A DNA stretch of 64,000 nt from Myceligenerans pegani (GCF_014892515.1 NZ_JADBGR010000088.1:62001-126000), one strand, 5' to 3'; positions 33,495-41,050 are shown, counted from the first letter of the stretch. Notes: generated by a model from the letters alone, not told the origin. Program-made: numbers and translations.

Positions 33495-36160
33495 GCACGC
33501 TCCGATCGCGCAGCAAGGAAGGGACCTTTGCGTGATCCGTCCGTGGGCAAGGCGGCCTCGATGTCGGCAAGCACGCGCACCGATCGCGCAAGGTCGTCAC
33601 CGAACCGCCGCTGGTCCGTGGCGGCGAGCCGGTCGCGGATCCGGACCGCCTCCCGGGCGGACGCGGCCGCCGAGACGTAGCGACGCTGCTCGCCGAGGGC
33701 GACGGCCAGGGCGGTCAGCGCCGACGCGAGGCCCGGCAGGTGCTTCTCCGGATGTTCCCTGCTCAGGTCGCGCAGCGCCCCGACCGCCTCGTGCAGCGGG
33801 CCGACGGCGTCCTGGGCGCGGGAGAGGTCCGTGTACGTGGCCCCCAGGTTGGCCAGCGCCGTCGCGAGATCCGGGAGGTGCTGCCACCGGTCGTCGCGGG
33901 CCGCCTGCCGCATGAGGCTCACGGCCTCCTGCGTGGGCTCGACGGCGTCCTCGGTGCGCCCCATGTCCGAGTAGCGCACGCCCAGGTTCGACAGGGACCG
34001 GGCGAGATGCTGGCGGTGCCGGCTCGAGGAGGAACGCCGGAGGAGATCACGCCGGATCTCCACCGCCTCCTGCTCCAGGCGCAGCGCGTCGCCGAACCTC
34101 CCGAGGCGCGAGTACGTCACGCCGAGGTTCGAGCACGACGTGGCGAGCTCCTCGCGGTAGCGGTCGGGAGCGTCGCCGGCGAGATCGCGGCGGATCGACA
34201 ACGCCTCCTCCTCGAGCGAGAGCGCCTCGTGCGGCCGCCCTTGCTCGGACAGCAGGACGCCGACGCCGGACAGCGACCACGCCAGCTCGAACCGCAGCTT
34301 GGGTGCACCGCCGCGGGCCGACGACGACGCCTTCCGCAGGGCCCGCCGACGCAGCGCCAGTGCCTCCTGCCCCGCGGCGAGGGCCTCTGCCACATCTCCC
34401 AGTGCGGCGAGCGCATGGCTGAGATTCGACAGGCTGTACGCCAGCTTTCGCTCGAACGCCTCCGGCCGGTCGCGGGCGAGCCTGCGCCTGATCGCCACGG
34501 ACTCGCGCAGGCCCTCCAGCGCCTCGGCGGGTCTCCCCCGGTTCACCAGGAGCAGCAGATTGGCCTGGACCATCGCGAGCATCTCCGCGTACGCCACGGG
34601 ATCACGGGCGACCAGGCCGCGCAGGAGCGCGACGGCCCGATCGTGGTACCAGCGCGCCGCGTCCACGCTCCCCGGGGCGCTCGTCGCCTCCAGCGAGTGC
34701 ATCGCCCACGCGAGCTCCGGTTCCGTCCACACCGCCTCGACGTCGGGGACCGAGCTCCACGCGGACACGGCCTCGTCCACCAGCGTCGCGAACTCCTTGT
34801 CGCGTCCGGTCCCGAAGCACATGACCGCGAGGTCGTGCATCGCGTACCAGAGAGCGATCCGGTAGCGCAGCGGGTCGGCCCGGGTGATCCGCCGCCACAT
34901 CGCCTCCGCCCTCTCCGCCGGGCCGTACGCCTCGTCGGGTCGCCCCGTCTCGTCGAGCGCGCGCGCCAGTGCGCCGAGTGCCTCGGCGTGGCTGACCGAG
35001 TCCCCGGCCTCGTCCGCCGCGAGCACCGTCACGAGCCGCGATGCCAGATCTGCGGCCTGCGCCGCGGGCGCGGGCCGCCGGGGGAACAGCCGCAGGACCC
35101 GTTCCAGGTGCCCCCGGTCGTCGGGCAGTTGGTTGGCGACCTGCTCCAGCAGCGCGCCCGTGAGGCGGCCCGCCCCGGTCACCGCCGGGGTGTCGACGTC
35201 GAGACGGAACGCGAACATGGCGACCTCGAACGCCTCGTCGGGCGTGATCCGGGCGGTGCAGACCTCCGTCATCCCGGGGGCGGCGGTCAGCGTCCGTGCC
35301 ACGTGCAGTTCGGCGAGCCGGTCGGGCAGGTCGCGCCGGTCACCGCAGAGCAGGGCGCGCGCCACGACGGCGTCCGTGTCCTCCCACCGATCCCGCTCGT
35401 GGTCCAGCAGCGCTCCGGGCCCGCGCGCGACATCGACCACCGCGTCGGCGTCGCCGGCCTCCCGCCCGGCCAGGACCGCCAGCACCGCGGCGTGCACGTC
35501 GCCGAATCGCGGCGGGTCCGCGTCGGCGGGCAGGTCGGCCACCACGAGGTCCGGGGTCTGGGTCCCGAGTCGCGCCGCGAACGCCGACGCCGCCGCCCGG
35601 ACCATCCGGGCCAGGCTCTGCGCCGGCGGCCCGACATGGGACATCGAGGTCGGCACGGCTCTGGGGCCCGTCCACAGGGTGCTCGCCCAGCGCAGCCGCG
35701 TCCACCAGTGCCGGCCCGTCCGTGCGAGCAGCAGCACCCGGATCCGGCCGGCCTCCGCGTCCCGGAGCGCACCGAGCTGGTCGTCCAGGCGGGGGAAGGA
35801 CGCGGCGTCGTCCACGACGACGAGGACGCGCGGACCGCGGCACGCCGCCGCCACGTCCCGGGGTTCGTCGGCGGGGTCGAGCCAGACCGACCGCCAGCGA
35901 CGACGGCCGAGCCGCGCGCTCAGCTCCACCGCGAGCCGCGACTTCCCGCAGCCACCGAGCCCGGTCAGCAGCCGCACACGGACCGGCTCCGCGCCGCCCG
36001 CCCAGCTCGTCAGGTCCCCCATCTCGGTGTCGCGCCCGGAGAACGGCACGGCCCGCAACGCGGGATCGAGCAGGCGCACGAGACCGCCGTCAGGCAGCGA
36101 CGCCGCCCCGCGACGGTTCCAGCCCTCACGCCCACGCAACACGGGCCAAGTCAACCGCAA
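33491..36160 (-). CDS. STAND-like P-loop NTPase with C-terminal TPR array (first of a tandem pair)
   Basis: The 889-residue open frame begins at TTG 36160; GTG 36142 is an alternative start. The order of parts matches its downstream paralogue: FSGRDTEMGDL, Walker A GLGGCGKS (67–74), Walker B RVLVVVDD (111–118) and [18 protein letters not shown], then a helical domain and about eight TPR-like units. The TPR units include SNLSHALAALGDVAEALA and SNLGVTYSRLGRFGDALR. The long array suggests a protein-binding or sensing solenoid. No nuclease, TIR, protease or membrane effector is seen in either protein or in the immediate neighbours. The overlap and divergence between the pair indicate an old duplication that stays translationally coupled. 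Confidence 0.83.
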   Translation of the reverse strand: MRLTWPVLRGREGWNRRGAASLPDGGLVRLLDPALRAVPFSGRDTEMGDLTSWAGGAEPVRVRLLTGLGGCGKSRLAVELSARLGRRRWRSVWLDPADEPRDVAAACRGPRVLVVVDDAASFPRLDDQLGALRDAEAGRIRVLLLARTGRHWWTRLRWASTLWTGPRAVPTSMSHVGPPAQSLARMVRAAASAFAARLGTQTPDLVVADLPADADPPRFGDVHAAVLAVLAGREAGDADAVVDVARGPGALLDHERDRWEDTDAVVARALLCGDRRDLPDRLAELHVARTLTAAPGMTEVCTARITPDEAFEVAMFAFRLDVDTPAVTGAGRLTGALLEQVANQLPDDRGHLERVLRLFPRRPAPAAQAADLASRLVTVLAADEAGDSVSHAEALGALARALDETGRPDEAYGPAERAEAMWRRITRADPLRYRIALWYAMHDLAVMCFGTGRDKEFATLVDEAVSAWSSVPDVEAVWTEPELAWAMHSLEATSAPGSVDAARWYHDRAVALLRGLVARDPVAYAEMLAMVQANLLLLVNRGRPAEALEGLRESVAIRRRLARDRPEAFERKLAYSLSNLSHALAALGDVAEALAAGQEALALRRRALRKASSSARGGAPKLRFELAWSLSGVGVLLSEQGRPHEALSLEEEALSIRRDLAGDAPDRYREELATSCSNLGVTYSRLGRFGDALRLEQEAVEIRRDLLRRSSSSRHRQHLARSLSNLGVRYSDMGRTEDAVEPTQEAVSLMRQAARDDRWQHLPDLATALANLGATYTDLSRAQDAVGPLHEAVGALRDLSREHPEKHLPGLASALTALAVALGEQRRYVSAAASAREAVRIRDRLAATDQRRFGDDLARSVRVLADIEAALPTDGSRKGPFLAARSERA

Positions 36161-36270
36161 CCGGACACCTGAACACCAGGACGCGCGCCGAACGATCGGC
36201 CGATGCGTACTTCGTGACCCTCGAGACGCCCGACCGGCGGTCCGGCTGCCGCCCGGGAGTCATGCACCGA

Positions 36271-36897
36271 TCAGTCGTCGTTCTGCGTCCCCAGGTGGCG
36301 GACCGTGCCGTCCCAGCCCGCGACGAGGGCGTCGACGACGTCGGGCAGCTCGTGCGGGAACACCTCCAGCGGCTGGGCGCGCAGTTCGTCGGCCGACAGC
36401 CACGCCATGTCGTCCAGCACCTCCCGCTCGATCTCCGTCCAGCCCGAGCGATCCGGCGTGTGCCCACCGGGCAGACGGGCGAGGAAGAACACCTCGTGCT
36501 GCCGGCACGTCTCGGCGTAGAAGTCGAAGATGCCGGTGCGGGTGAGCACCGGCCCCTCCAGGTCCTCCGGGGACAGGATCAGGCCCGCCTCCTCACGGAC
36601 CTCGCGCAGCGCGGCCTCGAGGGCGGTCTCCCCCGCGTCGATCCCTCCGCCCAGCGTGAACCACCACGAGCGGCCCGGCTCGTCCAGATCGTGTCCCCGC
36701 ACGAGCAGCACGCGGCCCGCGTCGTCGAGCAGCACGACGCGGGCCGCGTCGCGCTCGCGGATCCCGTCCGGCGCGAGGCGCCAGTCGGGTCCCAGGGAGC
36801 GTGCGACGCCCTCGGAGGTCGCCAGGCCCGCTCGGCCGGGTGGACGCGTTACGGCTCCTTCTCGACGGTGATCATCGTGGTCGCTGCGCCAGGTCAT
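36271..36897 (-). CDS. Nudix hydrolase
   Basis: The ATG at 36897 gives 208 residues; it starts about 50 bp from the divergent WD40-like gene. The Nudix box is complete: GGGIDAGETALEAALREVRE followed by EAGL. AARVVLLDDAGRVLLVRG marks the first strand. It should hydrolyse a nucleoside diphosphate linked to another group, but the substrate is unknown. The first 45 residues are poorly conserved in appearance and the start is uncertain. Confidence 0.9.
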   Translation of the reverse strand: MTWRSDHDDHRREGAVTRPPGRAGLATSEGVARSLGPDWRLAPDGIRERDAARVVLLDDAGRVLLVRGHDLDEPGRSWWFTLGGGIDAGETALEAALREVREEAGLILSPEDLEGPVLTRTGIFDFYAETCRQHEVFFLARLPGGHTPDRSGWTEIEREVLDDMAWLSADELRAQPLEVFPHELPDVVDALVAGWDGTVRHLGTQNDD

Positions 36898-36947
36898 GCC
36901 GAAGACGATACGGAATGGTGGGTGTGGTGGGTCTAGGGTCTCGTGCC

Positions 36948-38150
36948 GTGACGACGATCGAGCCTCTGGCCGGCGCGACGCTTCCCGACGGCGTCGTGGT
37001 GGAACGTCTGGTGCCGCATCCGCGGCTGCCGTGGGTCGCGGGACTGGACGCGGCGCGGACGACGGTGCACGTGTGGGGATGGGAGTCCGGAGACCTGACT
37101 TGTGTCGCGACGGTCGGCGAGGACGCGTACGGCGACGCGCCCGGGTGGGACCGGATGCGGCTCGTGCCGTCGGCGGCGTGGCATCCGGAGAGGGCGCTGC
37201 TCGTGGTGAACGGCTCGGACGGCTTGGCGTGGTGGGCCCCGGACGGCGCCACGACGCCGGGCTGGGCACCACCCGTCGCGGATGACGACGGCGCCGGTGG
37301 AGACGTGGCGTTCACGCCCGACGGTGCCACGCTCCTGGTCAGCGGCTACGAGCGGTCGACGACGATCCGCCTGGCGACCGGCGACGTCGGGTCCTCGCCG
37401 GGGTGGGACACGGGGTTCTCGGTCTGGCCCGGCGGGCGCCTGGCCCTCTCGTACGTCAGCGACCAGAGCGCGACGCACGGCCTGTTCACCCGGATCGACC
37501 CCGCCACCGGCAGGAGGAGCGTCGTGGACCGGGCGCTGCTGCTGGATGTCGACGGGTACGAGACGCCGGTGGTGAGCCCCGACGGGCGGTACGTCGCGAT
37601 CCGCGGGAACGCCTACGGCCAGACGTTGCAGGTGTTCGAGATGCCGAGCCTGCGGCTCGTGCTGTCCACCACGCTCATGGACGAGAGCCCGGGCTTTCCG
37701 TACCCGCCGGAGTGGCTTGCCGAGCTCCACTCGTGGTCCCGGCACGACATCGCGTTCGGCGATCCCGGCACGGTGTGGGTCGGGACCCCGCACGGCACCC
37801 TCGTCGCTCTCGACGTCGCCCGTGCCGAGGCCGTCGCCCACGAGCTGCCCGACGGCGCCCCGGTCACCGCCCTCGCCGGTGGTGCGGGTGGTGTGCTGGT
37901 CGTCGCGACCGGCGGCGGAAGCCTGCGCCTGTTCCCCGACGGCTCCGACCGGACCGCCGCGCCGTCATGGGAGGCGACCGCGACCGGCGTCGTCCAGGAC
38001 TTCCTTGCCACCACTGCCGAGGTGCCCGACGACGCGGCCGGCGACGACGGCGACCTGGACGAGTTCCTGGAGCGATTGACGACCACCGACGGGCGTGAAG
38101 GTCTGGCGGCCCGGGGAACGGCGCAACTCTGCTACTCGATCAGGCCGTGA
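36948..38150 (+). CDS. Hypothetical WD40/beta-propeller-like protein
   Basis: GTG 36948 starts a 400-residue protein without signal peptide or membrane segments. Repeating strand-turn patterns such as GDVAFTPDGATLLVSGYERS, ETPVVSPDGRYVAIRGNAYG, RHDIAFGDPGTVWVGTPHGT and PVTALAGGAGGVLVVATGGG fit a beta-propeller of the WD40/YVTN type. The last 40 residues are acidic. It lies divergent from the Nudix gene. Its 3' end overlaps a LuxR-type remnant on the other strand. No specific family is recognised. Confidence 0.72.
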   Translation: MTTIEPLAGATLPDGVVVERLVPHPRLPWVAGLDAARTTVHVWGWESGDLTCVATVGEDAYGDAPGWDRMRLVPSAAWHPERALLVVNGSDGLAWWAPDGATTPGWAPPVADDDGAGGDVAFTPDGATLLVSGYERSTTIRLATGDVGSSPGWDTGFSVWPGGRLALSYVSDQSATHGLFTRIDPATGRRSVVDRALLLDVDGYETPVVSPDGRYVAIRGNAYGQTLQVFEMPSLRLVLSTTLMDESPGFPYPPEWLAELHSWSRHDIAFGDPGTVWVGTPHGTLVALDVARAEAVAHELPDGAPVTALAGGAGGVLVVATGGGSLRLFPDGSDRTAAPSWEATATGVVQDFLATTAEVPDDAAGDDGDLDEFLERLTTTDGREGLAARGTAQLCYSIRP

Positions 38151-38221
38151 CGGTAGGCGTGGGCCACGGCCTGCACCCGGTCGCACAGCTGGAGCTTGGT
38201 GAGGATCCGGGAGACGTGATG
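38132..38221 (-). pseudogene. Remnant of a LuxR-type response regulator (C-terminal helix)
   Basis: The minus strand reads HHVSRILTKLQLCDRVQAVA then HAYRHGLIE and a stop. That is the C-terminal end of a NarL/LuxR DNA-binding domain (normally KTHVSRILAKL..DRVQAVVFAY). It is truncated at the N-terminal side, where the frame runs into unrelated hydrophobic sequence (LGLSLFGLVIACIAALGG) and then a stop. It overlaps the 3' end of the WD40-like gene by 19 bp. The rest of 38151–38414 holds no gene. Confidence 0.75.
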
Positions 38222-38414
38222 GCCGCCGAGGGCGGCGATGCAGGCGATCACCAGCCCGAACAGGCTCAGCCCGAGGTCATGCCGTGGACCCTACGAACGC
38301 GCCACCGGCACGCACATCACCCTGTGGAGCACACTTGACGATCCCCCGGACGGGGGATCCTCGGCGGGCGCTCGGCGAGGCGCACCGGCCGCGAGGTGTG
38401 ACTCGTCGAGAGCC

Positions 38415-39176
38415 TCAGGGCAGTGGTCCTTCGACGCCGCGGCGTGTTCGCCCGAGCGCGTCGAACGCCGTGCGGCCGAAGGTCCCCAGCGCGCGCCACC
38501 AGTAACGCGCCGGGCTCAGGCCGCACGCACGGAGTGCGTCGCCGTGGTCGACGACCAGCACAGTGACGGCACCGATCGCGACGATGCTCCAGCCGAACCC
38601 CACCAGCGCCCGCAGCACAGCGGGTGTACCCACGAAGCCGACGCGAAGCCGGTCGACCTGGAACCGCAGATGGTGACGTTCGTCGTGCGCGATGCGGCGC
38701 CCGATGCCACGCAGCACGGCGTCGGGCGCGGCGGTGGCGAGCGCTGTGAACCAGCCCATCGCCACGGATTCGGCGACGAGGAAGAGCGCGAGCTCGGTAC
38801 GCAGGCCGAACGAACGGCGCAGGACGGTGAAGGCGGCGTCCGACCAATGGGACCTCATCACCGGCGCACCCAGATGTTCCAGCCCGCGTCGGAACAGGGC
38901 GGAGTGCCGCTGCTCCTCTGCGACCAGGAGGGACAGCGCACGATGGTAGACGGGGTCGCCGGCTGCCTTCGCGTGGGCAAGGAGCCTTTCGCCGTCCCCG
39001 TTCTCACCCAGTTCGAATCGCTGGAACGAACGGACGAAGGCCCGCCGCACCGGGTCGGGCAGGCTGCACGGGGCATCCCAGTCGACGTCGCGCTCCATCG
39101 CGACCTGGACGGCGACGTTGGCCTCGAAGTGCTCGACCCAGGCGGTAAAGTGCGGGTTCGTTGCGCCGTTCGTCAT
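38415..39176 (-). CDS. Ferritin-like diiron-fold protein
   Basis: The ATG at 39176 gives 253 residues (MTNGATNPHFTAWVEHFEAN). Carboxylate/histidine pairs in a four-helix bundle pattern are visible: ERDVDW near 38, LLVAEEQRHSALF (ExxRH), LFLVAESVAMGW and RRIAHDERHHLRF (DExxHH). These fit the ferritin-like or acyl-desaturase-type diiron families. A hydrophobic segment (LVGFGWSIVAIGAVTVLVV) follows near the C-terminus. The substrate is unknown. Neighbours give no hint; it lies in the island between pdxS and pdxT. Confidence 0.72.
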   Translation of the reverse strand: MTNGATNPHFTAWVEHFEANVAVQVAMERDVDWDAPCSLPDPVRRAFVRSFQRFELGENGDGERLLAHAKAAGDPVYHRALSLLVAEEQRHSALFRRGLEHLGAPVMRSHWSDAAFTVLRRSFGLRTELALFLVAESVAMGWFTALATAAPDAVLRGIGRRIAHDERHHLRFQVDRLRVGFVGTPAVLRALVGFGWSIVAIGAVTVLVVDHGDALRACGLSPARYWWRALGTFGRTAFDALGRTRRGVEGPLP

Positions 39177-39350
39177 GGGTGGAACCTGGCACGTGCCGGA
39201 AACGAGTTCCAGCCGGTCCACTGCCCTTCCATCACCTGCCCGCCGAAGATGCCCTGGTCGCACACACACCGCCACGAGGCTCGAATCCAAGCCCGAGACC
39301 CCTACCCAACCGGGCCGGGCAGGAGTAGCGTAGAAGTTGGCCTGCGAGAC

Positions 39351-39453
39351 AGGCGAGGGAGCCGAGAGGCTGAGAGGCCAGAAGGTTGAAAAGGCCGGCT
39401 GGCGACCCCCACTACCTGATCCGGACAATGCCGGCGAAGGGAAATCGCCTCGC
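39351..39453 (+). ncRNA. TPP (thiamine pyrophosphate) riboswitch aptamer, orphan
   Basis: The conserved THI-box elements are present in order on the plus strand: P1 strand GCGAGG (39353–39358), GAGCC...GGCTGAGA with CTGAGA at 39370–39375, and ACCC. The diagnostic block follows (39414–39442: ACCTGATCCGG then ACAATGCCGGCGAAGGGA). The P1 closing strand CCTCGC is at 39448–39453. Known TPP riboswitches precede thiamine synthesis or uptake genes. Here no plus-strand gene follows; pdxS debris on the opposite strand begins 87 bp later, so its target gene appears lost. Confidence 0.92.
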
Positions 39454-39540
39454 AGGTCCCTTCATGCTCTGACAGGAAGAGGACGTCGAGCCCCCGCGGA
39501 CGTGACGTCGGCAGGGCCGCGGCGCGTTGGTCAGGACCTG

Positions 39541-39610
39541 ATCACCAGCCGCGCTCGGCCAGGTGCACCGGCTCCGGGTCCTCCTCGACGTCGATGCCGT
39601 GGTCCACGAT
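39541..39610 (-). repeat. pdxS 3'-end copy A
   Basis: The minus strand encodes GIDVEEDPEPVHLAERGW and a stop, matching the last residues of PdxS ([18 protein letters not shown]) with point changes. Upstream of Gly the sequence departs from pdxS and reads VDH, shared with copy B (LDH). It is therefore a detached gene end, probably displaced by insertions. Confidence 0.85.
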
Positions 39611-39652
39611 TGGCGCGCTCCCCGGGCAACTCCGGATCGACGGGTGACCCGG

Positions 39653-40020
39653 TCAGAGGTCCCACAGAGATGCGATGGGCAGCCCGATGAGGTTCTCGCC
39701 GAACCGCACCTCTGATCCGCCGTGCCCAGCACGACACCGCCCAGGAACCTGTCGCCCAAACGCTCGGCAAGGCGCTGCAGACCACGGAAGTGCTCGGGCT
39801 TGTAGGTCTGCTTCGCTTTCACCTCGAGGCCGAGGACCCGGCCGTCGTCGAGTTCGAGGAGGATGTCCACCTCGACGCCCGACGTCTCGCGGTAGTGAAA
39901 GACGGAGTAGCGGGTGTCGCTCCAGGTCTGCTGCTTGCGCAACTCGGAGACCACAAGGCCCTCCAGCAGCGGCCCCAGCAGTTCGCCACCACCGACGAGT
40001 GCAGCGGCACGGGCAACATG
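39653..40020 (-). pseudogene. Decayed DUF4143-domain ATPase (C-terminal fragment, frameshifted)
   Basis: LLGPLLEGLVVSELRKQQTW, then TRYSVFHYRETSGVEVDILL and VLGLEVKAKQTYKPEHFRGL, are the C-terminal DUF4143 portion of an AAA-type ATPase of the kind often carried by mobile or defence-like loci. The N-terminal ATPase is missing. The frame shifts near 39712–39722, after which RFGENLIGLPIASLW resumes in another frame before the stop. The fragment lies between pdxS-end copies A and B. Confidence 0.8.
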
Positions 40021-40030
40021 ACACCCTGCA

Positions 40031-40090
40031 GTCGCTGCTCTGCAAACCGAAAGTCGCTGTTCTGCACCACCGAAGTCGCTGATTCCGCAA
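40031..40090. repeat. Tandem 22-bp repeats beside pdxS-end copy B
   Basis: The units GTCGCTGCTCTGCAAACCGA+AA, GTCGCTGTTCTGCACCACCG+AA and a partial GTCGCTGATTCCGCAA follow one another. One full and one degenerate unit recur at 40886–40920 next to true pdxS. They mark the outer limit of the sequence shared by B and C. Confidence 0.75.
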
Positions 40091-40228
40091 CTAGAGAGGC
40101 CCCGCACATACTCGGTCCGCGGGGCCTCTCGCTCAGTTCCCGGACGGGCCGGCCGGGCTCACCAGCCGCGCTCGGCCAGGCGCACAGGCTCCGGGTCCTC
40201 CTCGACGTTGATGCCGTGGTCCAAGATC
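40053..40228 (-). repeat. Direct repeat B: pdxS 3' end plus its downstream flank
   Basis: This block contains, in minus-strand order, [20 protein letters not shown]+W with a stop (40158–40228), the GC-rich spacer, a terminator hairpin and the 22-bp repeat unit. The same order occurs at the genuine pdxS end (C, 40886–41050), 833 bp away. The terminator loops differ, so this is not a recent perfect duplication. Confidence 0.82.
40094..40130 (-). terminator. Terminator hairpin of pdxS-end copy B
   Basis: GAGAGGCCCCGC pairs perfectly with GCGGGGCCTCTC around a 13-nt loop, after the stop of the copy-B fragment. It now lies downstream of the toxin gene and probably ends the toxin–antitoxin transcript. 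Confidence 0.75.
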
Positions 40229-40233
40229 GTGCG

Positions 40234-40575
40234 TCACAGATCGACAACTCGCCGCAGGCCCGCATCGACGGCATCCATCAGATTCTCTGGCAGAACGCTG
40301 CCGGTCTGGTCGATGTCCGCGCGGTCCACCGTCATCGGCTGGGATACATTCACCACCGAGTCCTTCGGCAGTCCGGAGGCCGGCGCCGGCAGGAACACGT
40401 TACCTGGGTGCCTGGCAAGGGCGGTGTTGGACGTGATCGGCAGAACGACGACGGTCGCGATGCGGGACTTGTTGTACTGGTCGGACTGCACGACCACGGC
40501 TGGACGCCGCTTGGCAGGTGCACTCCCCTTGGGCTCTCCGAAGTCGACCCAGCACACCTCCGCGCGCCGGATCAC
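40234..40575 (-). CDS. MazF/PemK-family toxin (endoribonuclease)
   Basis: GTG 40575 overlaps the antitoxin stop (GTGA) and gives 113 residues, the normal MazF length; GTG 40578 is also possible. RRAEVCWVDFGEPKGSAPAK, RRPAVVVQSDQYN, ATVVVLPITSNTALARHPGN and PSxVNVSQPMTVDRADI-like segments cover the family core. The final region is NLMDAVDAGLRRVVDL. MazF toxins cut single-stranded RNA at short motifs. The gene lies directly upstream of pdxS-end copy B (stop five bases before it). Confidence 0.93.
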   Translation of the reverse strand: MIRRAEVCWVDFGEPKGSAPAKRRPAVVVQSDQYNKSRIATVVVLPITSNTALARHPGNVFLPAPASGLPKDSVVNVSQPMTVDRADIDQTGSVLPENLMDAVDAGLRRVVDL

Positions 40576-40820
40576 CACTCGTCCGGCTCCTCCACCAGGC
40601 GGGCGTTCGCAGCCCGGCGGAACTCGGCGGCGTCGTCGCCAGGCTGCCCTATGGCGTCGATCGCATCGTCGATCTGAGCTGTCAGGTCTGCACCGGTCAG
40701 CTCGTCGGCGTAGTGCTCGGCGGCACGTCGATAGAACTCCGACCGGGTCATTCCGTGCTTCTGGGCGATGTGGTCGAAGCGCTCGGCCGCGTGGTCCGGG
40801 AGGCTGATCGCTGTCTTCAT
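40572..40820 (-). CDS. Ribbon-helix-helix antitoxin partner of MazF
   Basis: This 82-residue protein begins MKTAISLPDHAAERFDHIAQ, a CopG/RHH DNA-binding motif with its initial beta strand. HGMTRSEFYRRAAEHYADEL follows, and then an acidic toxin-binding tail (TAQIDDAIDAIGQPGDDAAE). The gene order antitoxin–toxin with a 4-bp overlap is standard. It should repress its own promoter and neutralise the toxin. Confidence 0.93.
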   Translation of the reverse strand: MKTAISLPDHAAERFDHIAQKHGMTRSEFYRRAAEHYADELTGADLTAQIDDAIDAIGQPGDDAAEFRRAANARLVEEPDEW

Positions 40821-40828
40821 GAACCAAT

Positions 40829-40856
40829 GGTATAACTTTTTCTACCCAGATGCCAA
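40829..40856 (-). promoter_or_regulatory. Promoter of the toxin–antitoxin pair
   Basis: On the minus strand TTGGCA (40856–40851) and TATACC (40834–40829) are 16 bp apart. The -10 box ends eight bases before the antitoxin ATG, so the mRNA is probably leaderless. The region is unusually AT-rich (GGTAGAAAAAGTTATACC). Confidence 0.6.
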
Positions 40857-40885
40857 GGCAAGTCGCCCGCCTGCCGACCCTGCAC

Positions 40886-41050
40886 GTCGCTGTTCTGCAC
40901 CACTGAAGTCCCAGATTCCGCTGATCGAGAGGCCCTGCAGACGCTCACGTCTGCAGGGCCTCTCGATCGGCTCCCGGGTCGGCCGGCCTGGCTTACCAGC
41001 CCCGCTCGGCCAGGCGCACCGGTTCCGGGTCGTCCTCGACGTTGATGCCG
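40886..41050 (-). repeat. Direct repeat C: native pdxS 3' end plus flank
   Basis: This is the counterpart of repeat B. The 22-bp unit GTCGCTGTTCTGCACCACTG+AA (40886–40907) is followed by GATTCCGC, the terminator, and the final codons of intact pdxS (40993–41050). Sequence identity with A and B stops at the GATGCCG preceding the conserved tail. Confidence 0.82.
40923..40968 (-). terminator. Strong terminator hairpin after pdxS
   Basis: A perfect 21-bp stem (left arm starts GATCGAGAGGCCCTGCAGAC, right arm ends in GGCCTCTCGATC) closes a CTCA tetraloop, 25 bases after the pdxS stop. It is among the strongest hairpins in the window and isolates pdxS from everything downstream. Confidence 0.88.

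Noticed and set aside
30954-36160. Avs-type antiviral STAND system
   Set aside because: The ATPase–TPR layout fits loosely, but no effector domain (nuclease, TIR, protease or transmembrane) is visible, so the label is not justified.
33740-36172. Long plus-strand open frame opposite the first STAND–TPR gene
   Set aside because: Low-information Arg/Gly/Pro sequence mirrors the real gene; the minus-strand protein has clear ATPase and TPR motifs.
39337-39690. Open frame starting inside the TPP riboswitch
   Set aside because: It overlaps the aptamer and antisense pdxS debris and has no resemblance to thiamine genes.
39541-40228. Insertion sequence between the pdxS-tail copies
   Set aside because: There is no transposase fragment or terminal inverted repeat; the cargo is toxin–antitoxin or ATPase coding sequence.
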